Shown: piece after piece, positions 44,134 through 52,109 of the stretch
How positions within the stretch are numbered: the stretch's first letter is position 1
How the letters are laid out: each line of letters begins with the position of its first letter
Assembly: GCA_019423745.1 (NCBI GenBank)
Contig: JAHZAV010000003.1
Span: 1-64,000 of the forward strand
Reading direction: 5' to 3'
Length of the DNA: 64,000 bases
DNA from: Lachnospiraceae bacterium
GTDB lineage: Bacteria; Bacillota; Clostridia; Lachnospirales; Lachnospiraceae
Notes under the pieces: generated by a model
Databases searched by the model: none
Seen by the model: the letters and a program-made list of their open reading frames with translations, nothing else
Told to the model about the DNA's origin: nothing
Translations under genes and position numbers: made by a program

Positions 44134-44919
44134 TTAAAATCCAGTCTGCTCAAGTGCATTATTAATCTGTTCTTCTGTATAACCGTAATATAGCATCAAT
44201 TCCGTAATTCCACCCCTGGACTGTCCTGAGGAATTTTCTTTTACAAATAATACCGCCTGTTCATCGAAATCCACATCCATATGATCAACAGCAAATGTCG
44301 CATCTTCCACACTAAAATAATCAAATTCTACCAATATATCGTGGATCAAATAATCGCGTGATACATGCCAGAAATTTTCTTCTTCATATGCCCGGATAAC
44401 GGCATTCTTCTGGCTGTTCGTTAACTCTATTGTATATTCTTTTGTCTCCAGTTCTTCTTGACATCCGGTACAACATATTACCTGAGTCCCCGGTGTCACT
44501 GTACCATCACGGTTCACTTTATAATTCTTTGTAACTGTCCATTCTCCCGGCGTATGATCTGTCATCGGTATCTTTTCTACAAGACTTTTCCCACATCTTT
44601 TACAAACTGCTTCCTTTTCTCCTTCGGCAGTACATGTAGATTTTGTTATCGTCGACCATGATTCCGGATCATGCCCCAATGCTTTTCCTTTTGTCTCATT
44701 GCATACTTTACATGTCTGCGGCTTTACACATGTCGCATTACTCCATTTGTGTCCCAATGGTTCTCCTTCTGTTTTGCCACAAATACTGCAATTATTCGGT
44801 TCTGTGCACGTCGCGTCATTCCATCTGTGATAACAGGTATAAACTATTATTAATCCTGTAACTATAAATACGACACTAGCTAATATTACTGTTATAATTA
44901 CTTTTTTCCTGTCTTTCAT
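44134..44919 (-). CDS. Ltp-like surface protein with zinc-ribbon-like repeats
   Basis: A 261-residue protein. An N-terminal membrane segment (VIITVILASVVFIVTGLIIV) is followed by three short Cys repeats (NCSICGKTEGEPLGH, TCKVCNETKGKALGH, AVCKRCGKSLVEK). The C-terminal 90 residues (NSQKNAVIRAYEEE, FDYFSVEDATFAVDH, ELMLYYGYTEEQINNAL) match the helical repeat of host cell surface-exposed lipoproteins (Ltp), known in some phages to block DNA injection. No lipobox is visible. A superinfection-exclusion role is a reasonable inference. Confidence 0.8.
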   Translation of the reverse strand: MKDRKKVIITVILASVVFIVTGLIIVYTCYHRWNDATCTEPNNCSICGKTEGEPLGHKWSNATCVKPQTCKVCNETKGKALGHDPESWSTITKSTCTAEGEKEAVCKRCGKSLVEKIPMTDHTPGEWTVTKNYKVNRDGTVTPGTQVICCTGCQEELETKEYTIELTNSQKNAVIRAYEEENFWHVSRDYLIHDILVEFDYFSVEDATFAVDHMDVDFDEQAVLFVKENSSGQSRGGITELMLYYGYTEEQINNALEQTGF

Positions 44920-44933
44920 TTGTTCTCACTCCT

Positions 44934-45278
44934 TTATTTATAATAACCATTTTTGTTTACCAGAGCAGCAATCATTTGATTCGCTTTCTCAATTAATTTA
45001 TCTGTTTCTGTCCTCTCATTTTTTAGTTTTTCGACCTGCTTTTCGAGAGCTTCTTTTACCACAATATCAGGGGCATCAATAATAGATGAAATCTCTTTAA
45101 GCGAAAATCCCAACTGTTGATAGAACTTTATTTTAGCAATTCTTAACTTTGCAGTTTCATCATAAAGTAAATGTCCATATTTATTCCGACCTGTTGCAGA
45201 GACCAGTCCTGCCTTTTCATACCCTTGTAGAGCTCTTCTAGATATCTCCAGTGTTTCACAAATTTCCCGCAATTTCAT
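44934..45278 (-). CDS. MerR family transcriptional regulator
   Basis: A 114-residue protein with an N-terminal MerR winged helix: REICETLEISRRALQGYEKAG, then NKYGHLLYDE and KLRIAKIKFYQQLGFSLKEI. A dimerisation coiled coil follows (about 70-110). It lacks the Cys residues of metal-sensing members. It lies 14 bases before the Ltp-like gene and probably controls that unit. Confidence 0.9.
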   Translation of the reverse strand: MKLREICETLEISRRALQGYEKAGLVSATGRNKYGHLLYDETAKLRIAKIKFYQQLGFSLKEISSIIDAPDIVVKEALEKQVEKLKNERTETDKLIEKANQMIAALVNKNGYYK

Positions 45279-45514
45279 ATTATTCCTACCTTCTCTTTCC
45301 AGCCTATAACTGCACGCAACGCACAGTCAAAGACTTTTATTTGTAAGAACCGGTTGTATCTTCCGGCACTCCATAAAAGAAAATGTTTTTTTCGCGAGAA
45401 ATACTTTTATACTAAAAATAGGTATCTACGATTCATAAAAATGAATGTAAATACCTACAATATTAAATTGCTGATATTTATTTTAGTATGCAACACTTTC
45501 AAAAACAGTTTATT

Positions 45515-45832
45515 TTATCTTTTCAACAATAATCTGACCTTTTCTTTCAATTCTTCACTAAATCCGTCCAGATCATCTATCGTTATTACCTGCAGCCTGA
45601 TAAGATCTACAATATCAAAAATAGCGTGAGATTTCCGTCTCTCCAGAATGACTCCCGGATGTCGTCTGTCCTTTTTAATTCTTTCATCCAGTTTCCAGAA
45701 TCGATCAGATGGATTCCCTTCTTCAGAACTCAGCAGGGAAATATACTCTCTGCTCAGCTGATCCATATAGTTTTCCTGCCATCCAGCCAATTTTTCTGCA
45801 AATAGTTTCCAGTCACTTTTTGATATTTCCAT
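45515..45832 (-). CDS. Small helical protein, unknown function
   Basis: About 105 residues. It contains DWKLFAEKLAGWQENYMD, EEGNPSDRFWKLDERIKKDR and a C-terminal DDLDGFSEELKEKVRLLL. The pattern is seen in conserved cytoplasmic proteins of unknown role. Start chosen at the second Met because AAGGAG is seven bases before it. It is third in a unit with the pRiA4b ORF-3-like and SWIM proteins. Confidence 0.75.
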   Translation of the reverse strand: MEISKSDWKLFAEKLAGWQENYMDQLSREYISLLSSEEGNPSDRFWKLDERIKKDRRHPGVILERRKSHAIFDIVDLIRLQVITIDDLDGFSEELKEKVRLLLKR

Positions 45833-45864
45833 GTGCATTCTCCTTACGCGATATAAATTCTACA

Positions 45865-47028
45865 TTAATGATAATATCTCAACATCAGATTAATTTCCTC
45901 GACCGACCGTTTTCTCGCTTTAGTTGATTTCTCCCACTGCTTCATAAATTCATACTCCTCACAATCCGGATTCGAAATAATTCTCATATATTCTTCAAAC
46001 CCGCCTGCTCCTCCCACATCTTCCGGCGGTCTTTCTCCCATACTCTCCAACAATACTGGAAAACGGTTACTGCTGTCTTTCACAACTTTCTCCAATCTGA
46101 TTTCATGTTCCCAGTTATCTCCGAAATCATAAGTATAAATGCAGCTGTCAGTCTCCTGAAAAATCTCTTTCAGCCTTGTCTGCATATCATATTTCACTTC
46201 ATATTTATCCGGTTCCAGATATTCTTCCACTTCCGGGTCTTCACTGTCAATAATTCTTATTTTCATCGGATACGCATACAAAGGAAGCCTCTCATCCGTC
46301 TGCGCTTCCCTATCTATCACATAAAACTCATGCAGATGATAGTCAAACCAGTCAAATGTTTTTTGAATGACCCAGTGAAGATGATGGAACGTGCATCTTG
46401 ATGGAATAAGGATTCTTCTCCAGATATCATATCCTTCAAGTAACAGTCTGATTTTCAGCTGATAATTATCTATTTTCAGCATCTGTTCCCAATTTTCTTC
46501 CGGCATATTTTTCATTCTGCACAGTCTCCTAAACAATTCTTCAGACGGATAAGCTGGGCGTTCCCCATATCTGATTATGTATCGTCCCAATGCTGTGCTG
46601 ATCCTGCTCTGCACAACAGAATTTTCGTCCAGTAATTCCGTATAATAACAAACGATTTCACAGGTCTTATTCAGATTTGCCACCATACGTCTTCCGGCTG
46701 TTGTTGAATACTCTGCAGTGCCGCAGTTTTTAAGATATTCTTCCACAATCTCTTCGGGTACGCCTTCTTCCAGAAACGCTGTCCGGATCCCTGATTTAAT
46801 CCGTTCCTCAAAATTAGCAATATCCTTTGCTTTTGGACGGTATAATACGATAGGATACCGAATCATATTATTCATACAGACAATTGCTTTTCTCCTGTTG
46901 ATCGTAATATAATTCACATGCCAGGAATAAAAACCGCCTGCTCCGTCGTCACAGACTTCTGCAGGAACCAGCTGTATTTTAGACCGATCTAATTTATCAA
47001 GCATCTTTTTTGTACATTGAAGATACAT
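45865..47028 (-). CDS. pRiA4b ORF-3 family protein with extra N-terminal domain
   Basis: About 387 residues. The C-terminal half (residues about 195-387) matches the plasmid pRiA4b ORF-3 family: IWRRILIPSRCTFHHLHWVI, YTYDFGDNWEHEIRLEKV and VGGAGGFEEYMRI. The N-terminal half (MYLQCTKKMLDKL, WHVNYITINRRKAIVCMNN) is a separate domain common in Firmicutes. GGAGG lies before ATG at 47028. Function unknown, but these are frequent cargo of mobile elements. It is 38 bases after the SWIM gene. Confidence 0.8.
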   Translation of the reverse strand: MYLQCTKKMLDKLDRSKIQLVPAEVCDDGAGGFYSWHVNYITINRRKAIVCMNNMIRYPIVLYRPKAKDIANFEERIKSGIRTAFLEEGVPEEIVEEYLKNCGTAEYSTTAGRRMVANLNKTCEIVCYYTELLDENSVVQSRISTALGRYIIRYGERPAYPSEELFRRLCRMKNMPEENWEQMLKIDNYQLKIRLLLEGYDIWRRILIPSRCTFHHLHWVIQKTFDWFDYHLHEFYVIDREAQTDERLPLYAYPMKIRIIDSEDPEVEEYLEPDKYEVKYDMQTRLKEIFQETDSCIYTYDFGDNWEHEIRLEKVVKDSSNRFPVLLESMGERPPEDVGGAGGFEEYMRIISNPDCEEYEFMKQWEKSTKARKRSVEEINLMLRYYH

Positions 47029-47066
47029 CTCTCTTCCTCCTTCCAAATGTAATTCATATGATTTTC

Positions 47067-48746
47067 CTAAAATCCTGCTTTTTTCATTTCATCCATCATG
47101 GCTGTCCTTCGGTAATACATGGCCCGCCAGTTCTTAGCAATTTCTTCTGCCTTTCCTTTACCGCCCGGATATCTCCGTATCTTTTTCAGATATTTCATCA
47201 ATTCTCTGTATTTATTCCTATTGCCTGCGCTTTGTGCCTGACTATGTATATATGAAATGTATATATCCCTTACCTGCTCCGGGAACTTCTCTTTGAGTAC
47301 TTTTTCATATTTGTCCAAATTATAGATAAAACCTTCTTTTTTCAGACATTCAAGCATACGTTCATACATTCCTTCCGCCTCCATAAATGGATACAGAATC
47401 ATATAATTTTTACGGCTTTTCAGAATCTGTTCTCTATATTCATTCCACTCCTCATCTGTACTAATCTCTTTTAATTTCTGAATATATACAAGACTATTTT
47501 GCTGATATTCAAAAACATAATACAACAACTCTTCTTTGTAAGCCCTTTCATCCGCCTGCTTTTCATAGATTGAGATCAATTGCTCGCTGTACCCGGCAAC
47601 CAGACCCGGATACTCTTTGTCCAGTATTTTACTTTCCTGCAGAATCGGGATGGCTTTATCCATATTTCCCCATTCAAGATTCTCCTGTATCTCCAATCCT
47701 CTCACAACCGAAAAACGCCAGTATTTCCTGCGATATTCTTGTATCTCTTCCTGCGAAAAATTGAGCCGCTCCATAAGTTCCAAGCGCTGTATTATATTAT
47801 TTTCATAACCATGACGGGCGCTCCATGTACTGCCGCAATCTGTGGAAGAACCCTGCGTTTCTATTTTTTCATCCAGATACTTCAGCCTTTTTTCTAATAT
47901 TTCATGATCCTCAAACTCATGGATCAGAAAATCCTCCATATAATCTTCCATATAATCAACGACATAATCACATGTCTGATGACTCATAAACCATGAAAAT
48001 ATTTTATTTTTTTCTTCTTTATTGCAATTATGCAGTATTTCTTTCCACTTATCATAACACAGGTTAGCAATCTCTGTTATCCCGCTGTCTGAATCATCTA
48101 TATCTATATTTCCAATGGTTCTGAACACATAACTGGTCAGTTCGAATGCCCGCATCCACTCCTTTCGCTCTATCAATATATCTGCTTTCTCTTCGAGATA
48201 ACTCTCCAACGCCCAGATGAAATCCAAGGCATTCCGGTAATCAATATAACCGCCTCGGTCCCCGTACTTCCTTACAAGCTCATCCACTCCCTGTCTGAGC
48301 CGGTTCATCTGTTTCTCATCGATCTTCGCTGCATATCTGGTCATAAGCAGATCCCGGATCTCACTGTTTTGTGCGGCAATTTCCTTTATAAGTGAACGCA
48401 ATTCCTTTTCCGGAACATTTTCAATAATTTCTTCCAACTCTTCTTTCTGACAATCCGGGAAATTTTCTTCTGTCAAAATTCCCGCGTCACTTTGTTCCTC
48501 AATCTCATAAAGAACAGCCGCCATATGCTTGCAGTTATTTCCATCTTCCGCGTAGGGACAGGAACAATACATTTCACAAACCCGTCCCTCTTCTATTTCA
48601 ATATCTACTTCATAGTCCTCTGTCCCCTCTACGATAGCATGATATCCATGTTCCGTTTTATGGAGTTCCAAAACTGCATCTTCATAATAATACATCTCTC
48701 CGCGTGCAAGAATATGCTCTCGGAACAAATCTTTCCAGCCACTCAT
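47067..48746 (-). CDS. SWIM zinc-finger protein
   Basis: About 559 residues. An N-terminal SWIM finger (CEMYCSCPYAEDGNNCKHM, about residues 45-63, CxC...CxH) is followed by a long helical-repeat region with no catalytic motif. SWIM domains bind nucleic acid or protein. ATG at 48746 has GGAGG upstream; a TTG extension would include this site. First gene of the unit with the pRiA4b-like and 105-residue proteins. Confidence 0.85.
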   Translation of the reverse strand: MSGWKDLFREHILARGEMYYYEDAVLELHKTEHGYHAIVEGTEDYEVDIEIEEGRVCEMYCSCPYAEDGNNCKHMAAVLYEIEEQSDAGILTEENFPDCQKEELEEIIENVPEKELRSLIKEIAAQNSEIRDLLMTRYAAKIDEKQMNRLRQGVDELVRKYGDRGGYIDYRNALDFIWALESYLEEKADILIERKEWMRAFELTSYVFRTIGNIDIDDSDSGITEIANLCYDKWKEILHNCNKEEKNKIFSWFMSHQTCDYVVDYMEDYMEDFLIHEFEDHEILEKRLKYLDEKIETQGSSTDCGSTWSARHGYENNIIQRLELMERLNFSQEEIQEYRRKYWRFSVVRGLEIQENLEWGNMDKAIPILQESKILDKEYPGLVAGYSEQLISIYEKQADERAYKEELLYYVFEYQQNSLVYIQKLKEISTDEEWNEYREQILKSRKNYMILYPFMEAEGMYERMLECLKKEGFIYNLDKYEKVLKEKFPEQVRDIYISYIHSQAQSAGNRNKYRELMKYLKKIRRYPGGKGKAEEIAKNWRAMYYRRTAMMDEMKKAGF

Positions 48747-48770
48747 AATAGTTTCCTCCGTTGTAATCAA

Positions 48771-49163
48771 GTACGCACCATAATTCCAGATTTTACATAT
48801 AGAATATATATTAAATATAATTATATTTGTATATTTTTATATTAACAACTTTATAATAAATATTTTTGATATTTGTTATATAACTGTCAAGAACGTTGCT
48901 TCCCTAATCAATATAACTGAAAAAAGCCTGGCTTAAACCAGGCTCTTCTCACACAAAATACTCTTATTAAATTCCTGCTAAATGCATTCCTAAAACTGCT
49001 CTCTAGTCTTCTCATAACCTTATTTTTATAAATATCTCTCCATACCCCTTGCCCCATGGAGAAACCTCCGAACTTCCATCAGCTCTCCTTTCGTCATATA
49101 TGCAATCTGATTTTGTAATAGACTCTTTCTGCACCCATCATCTCATCACCCACACAAACCGTT
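48771..49163. other. Left end region of the spoIIID element
   Basis: About 390 bases with no firm gene. It holds a terminator (48919-48944) and a 23-codon frame (minus strand, MTKGELMEVRRFLHG) that I could not support further. AT-rich sequence at 48780-48890 probably contains the SWIM gene promoter. Confidence 0.5.
48919..48944 (-). terminator. Terminator inside the left end of the spoIIID element
   Basis: On the minus strand AGCCTGG, six bases, CCAGGCT and then six T. It would stop transcription entering the element from the truncated spoIIID gene. Confidence 0.8.
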
Positions 49164-49295
49164 CTATATTATTACCTCTATATGTATAGTCGATTTACTT
49201 ACTCCAAACTTCCCAGCTGCCTGTCGTACAGTTGCCTTATGTTCAATGATATAACATGCGATTTCTACCGCCCTTTCTTCAATATATTCTTTCAT
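49164..49295 (-). pseudogene. spoIIID: spoIIID, 5' part (38 native codons)
   Basis: ATG at 49293-49295; MKEYIEERAVEIACYIIEHK then ATVRQAAGKFGVSKSTIH matches the SpoIIID N-terminus and helix-turn-helix. After His38 the frame enters the element and stops after five foreign codons (TAG at 49164-49166). The break lies at the end of the recognition helix, so the truncated product should lack DNA binding. It keeps a sigma-E-like promoter (49324-49352) and a GGGGA ribosome site. Confidence 0.92.
49181..49185. repeat. Recombination core, left junction
   Basis: TATGT, shared with 33718-33722; the crossover must lie within these five bases. Confidence 0.8.
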
Positions 49296-49339
49296 AAAAA
49301 TCCCCTGCATTCATCGTTTTTACAATGTATGCAGGGGAT
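49296..49339 (-). terminator. Terminator hairpin of the Grd operon, before spoIIID
   Basis: ATCCCCTGCAT and ATGCAGGGGAT (11-bp arms at 49329-49339 and 49300-49310, 18-base loop) followed by TTTTT on the minus strand. It ends one base before the spoIIID ATG and contains its ribosome site, so read-through transcripts would have that site hidden. Confidence 0.75.
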
Positions 49340-49352
49340 AGCTTTTCTATGC
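49324..49352 (-). promoter_or_regulatory. Sigma-E-like promoter of spoIIID
   Basis: On the minus strand GCATAGA (49346-49352), 14 bases, CATACATT (49324-49331). This fits the mother-cell sigma-E consensus (about kmATAnT, 14-15 bases, CATACAnT). spoIIID of B. subtilis is sigma-E dependent, which supports the reading. Confidence 0.65.
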
Positions 49353-49420
49353 TTTTACTCTTTGGAGATTTTGCTCCTCCAAATTACACTAAAATTTCCT
49401 AATAATGTTTGTTCCAGGAA

Positions 49421-50746
49421 TTAATACTCTTCTGCAAATAAAGTACTTGCACCAGCCTGATTACCACCAATATACAGATGAGTCGTTTGTTCAAACCTAA
49501 GTGCTTTATCAGATGGTGGGAAAAATCCCCCAGACTCTTTGTTCAGTCGAAGCACATCTCCTCCCACTACGCGGTCCACATCCGGAATTGTAAATGGCTT
49601 CTCAATGGAACCTCCGCTGATAACTGCATCTGCTTCCGGAACATCGTCTACGAGCAGGATTCCCTCGGTACCATCTACACCACCAAATTCAAATGTAATG
49701 GTAGACGCTTTAATTCCGTGCTTTTCTGCACACTGGATGGTAAGCATTCCATCTACGGCTGCATTTCCGCCGCCTTCCCATGCCATGATCAAACCATCTG
49801 CGTCCAGATACTGTGCAATTTTTACTGCCACCTGTGCGCATCTTGTCTTATGCCAGTTAGAAGGATTATGACTTCTTCCAAAGATTACACCACGGAAGTT
49901 AATAGTCTTTCCATGCTCTTTATAAAGTTCCAGAAGAATTGGACTATTTACGTATAAATAGGTAGGGACTTTAAATGCAGGCCATACATAGTTTCCACTT
50001 ACTACACATCCATCCATCAATTCATTGGGATGAAAGAGGGTTGGGACCATATTATCAATTGGATGTCCATAAATAAAAGTATTAGAATATGGTCCCTGGT
50101 TCTGTGAATTCCAGACGAATACTACATTTGGCAGATCTGGATTCACTTTATCAATGGAGAAATCTTCTGTGCTGTCCGGTTCCATGTCTTTTGTTACAGC
50201 TGCCAGATAAGTGGCTACCTTAATTCCTATATTACGGATGTCTGTATCATATTCGATGGAAGATTTTCCTTCTTCTAATTCATACAGAATCACAAGGTTG
50301 ATGGTCTTGGAAAATGGTGTCACATCTGCAATCGGCCCTACCATATCCATAATTGCATCACGTGGATACAAAAGACCTGAGCTTGCACTGGAATCATCCC
50401 ATGGAAGGGCTGCACTTTCCATAACAGCAAATCCCTTTAACAGATTTGTTTTTCCCTCCCCTACCATATGGGGATCACTAAAATAACCAGAATATTGCTG
50501 TCCTTCGCCTTCTACTTTAATCATCGGCTGCAATGTATCCAGCAAATGAATAATACGTGTATTTTCGCCCGGCTTTACAATTTCGAAATCTACGGCTTTT
50601 ACAGCCTTCATAAGAGATTTTACCTCTTCTTGTAACTCTTCCTTGGAGATGGATAACACACCATTTTCTAAAGAAGTATGATCAGCAAACTTTGCATCTT
50701 TAATGTCAAAATACTGACGAGTCAGTGTTTTACTCATTTTCTTCAT
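49421..50746 (-). CDS. Grd-type reductase component B, GrdE/GrdG/GrdI-like subunit
   Basis: About 441 residues, the proprotein-type subunit of glycine, sarcosine or betaine reductase component B. Family marks: SGYFSDPHMVGEG, YEFxGPIAD-like VGPIADVTPFSKTINL, HPIDNMVPTLFHPNELMDGC and LEGGGNAAVD-like WEGGGNAAVDG. The position where I recall the glycine reductase pyruvoyl-forming Cys (SNNC) reads SGNY, so self-cleavage may not occur, as reported for the betaine enzyme. Start at 50746 follows GGAGGGGG by six bases and lies one base after the selenoprotein stop, so the two are coupled. Confidence 0.85.
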   Translation of the reverse strand: MKKMSKTLTRQYFDIKDAKFADHTSLENGVLSISKEELQEEVKSLMKAVKAVDFEIVKPGENTRIIHLLDTLQPMIKVEGEGQQYSGYFSDPHMVGEGKTNLLKGFAVMESAALPWDDSSASSGLLYPRDAIMDMVGPIADVTPFSKTINLVILYELEEGKSSIEYDTDIRNIGIKVATYLAAVTKDMEPDSTEDFSIDKVNPDLPNVVFVWNSQNQGPYSNTFIYGHPIDNMVPTLFHPNELMDGCVVSGNYVWPAFKVPTYLYVNSPILLELYKEHGKTINFRGVIFGRSHNPSNWHKTRCAQVAVKIAQYLDADGLIMAWEGGGNAAVDGMLTIQCAEKHGIKASTITFEFGGVDGTEGILLVDDVPEADAVISGGSIEKPFTIPDVDRVVGGDVLRLNKESGGFFPPSDKALRFEQTTHLYIGGNQAGASTLFAEEY

Positions 50747-50747
50747 G

Positions 50748-52085
50748 TTATTCCCCCTCCTTTTCATCATCTACTGTAAATAAGGTTGGTCCTTCTACAT
50801 CCTGTGTCAGAACCTCCAGACATTTATCAATAATTCTTCTGCGGTATGCTTTTTCACGATCAAGCGGAAGATCTGGATTTCCACTTGGAGATGTGAAATC
50901 TCCGCCAAATACGATTCGGTTAGAACCTACACTAAGAGCAATTGACGTAAATGCTGTAATATGAGCAACCGGAATACCGGCTCTGTCAAGCTCTTTTGCC
51001 ATCGTTGCACAGCAACGAGTACAAGTACCTCAAGTAGAGGTGAAGATTGCGGCCGTAACTCCGGACGCTTTCAAATCTGCGGCCAGTTTCTGTCCCATTT
51101 CTTTACTTGTTTCTACGTTTGTGCCTACTCCACAAGTTGTATAGAAATATTCAAATACAGAACCAATCTTTCCTTCTTTCTCCAAATCTCTCATTGCATC
51201 TAATGGAATCAGACGATGCGGATCATTACTTGCATCTGTAGTGTCATATCCTCCGTGAATGGATTCATATACACCTTTTTTGAGTTCATCTAATCCTTCG
51301 ATGCTATATTTTCCGTAGTTTACGGAGAATGCCTGTTTCAATTTATCTGGATTTCCTACTGGTACCAATCCACCTGTAGTAAACAGTGCAATTTTGGTAT
51401 CTTTAAGATTTTCAATTTTTGCAGCCGGTGGTACTTGCTCAAATCCACGAAGCGGAACTTCTGTCCTGTATGGGCGATGATACAGCTTATCCAGTAAGAT
51501 GTCTGTTACACGCCTTGCTCCGGTTTTCTCATGATACTCATTATAACGATGTCCGGTTGGAAGATATCCTTCAAATCTTGCTGCTTTAATCTCTTCTTTT
51601 TTAGCAAGCTTTAATGCCAGCGCTGCCAGTTTTGGAAGAGATTTTCTCATTCCACTTGCAGTCTCTGTAGTAGAAATAATATAGTTATCTTTTACATACA
51701 TTCCTACTGCCGGGTTCTCCCACCACATTCCTGTCACGCTTGGAATACCCAGTTCTTTTTTTACATAATCACACATTTTTGCACAGGCTACTCCATAGCG
51801 TCCTGCGTTAAACGCTGGCCCTGCAATAAATACATCTGGTTTACTCTCTTCAATTTCTTTTTTAATTGTCGGAAGAATCTCTTCAAATTTTGTATCTGTA
51901 TTGATGAAGTTATCACCACATACTAATACTTTTACAACTTCCATTTCTCCATTCCACATTGGTTCAATACCAAGTGCAGGACCTTTTTTCTCATTCAGAA
52001 TATGTAATCCCGTATCAGCCATTTCTTCGCCGCCCATTCCGGCATAGAACTGGTTAATATAATAAACTGCTCTTAATTTAGCCAT
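50748..52085 (-). CDS. Grd-type reductase component B selenoprotein (GrdB/GrdF/GrdH-like)
   Basis: A 445-residue selenoprotein. The N-terminus KLRAVYYINQFYAGMGGEE is the family start. An in-frame UGA at 51030-51032 is residue 352, in TSTUGTCTRCCATM, matching the conserved UxxCxxC motif of GrdB, GrdF and GrdH. The frame then continues 93 codons to TAA at 50748. A hairpin follows the UGA. The subunit binds the substrate and passes a carboxymethyl group to the selenoprotein A. No protein A, C or D genes are nearby, so it must use those from elsewhere. The substrate is uncertain. Automatic annotation may split this gene. Confidence 0.93.
51003..51032 (-). promoter_or_regulatory. UGA selenocysteine codon and SECIS-like hairpin
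   Basis: UGA (51032-51030) is followed after 12 bases by CGTTGC (51017-51012), a three-base loop TGT and GCAACG (51008-51003). Bacterial SECIS elements sit directly downstream of the codon in the coding region. Confidence 0.75.
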
Positions 52086-52109
52086 AATGTGCCTCCCTTT
52101 TCTGACTTT

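Larger units (their letters stand above)
33718..49185. mobile_element. 15.46 kb skin-like element interrupting spoIIID
   Basis: The two ends share a 5-bp core, TATGT on the plus strand (33718-33722 and 49181-49185). Removal of the DNA between them rejoins spoIIID exactly in frame at the His38-Lys39 junction. A large serine recombinase gene lies directly at the 3' junction, as spoIVCA does in the B. subtilis skin element of sigK. The contents are RloA/RloB and a membrane protein, a nucleotidyltransferase, RepA_N, MobC-like and cargo genes. No relaxase and no secretion genes are present. Whether excision happens only in the mother cell cannot be told from sequence. Confidence 0.88.

Noticed and set aside
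49030..49110. Small gene (MTKGELMEVRRFLHG...) at the left end of the spoIIID element
   Set aside because: It has a purine-rich stretch before one ATG, but only 17-23 codons and no recognisable relation to other proteins.
50748..51029. Separate short gene downstream of a Grd-type gene
   Set aside because: It is the C-terminal part of the selenoprotein after the UGA codon, not an independent gene or a frameshift.
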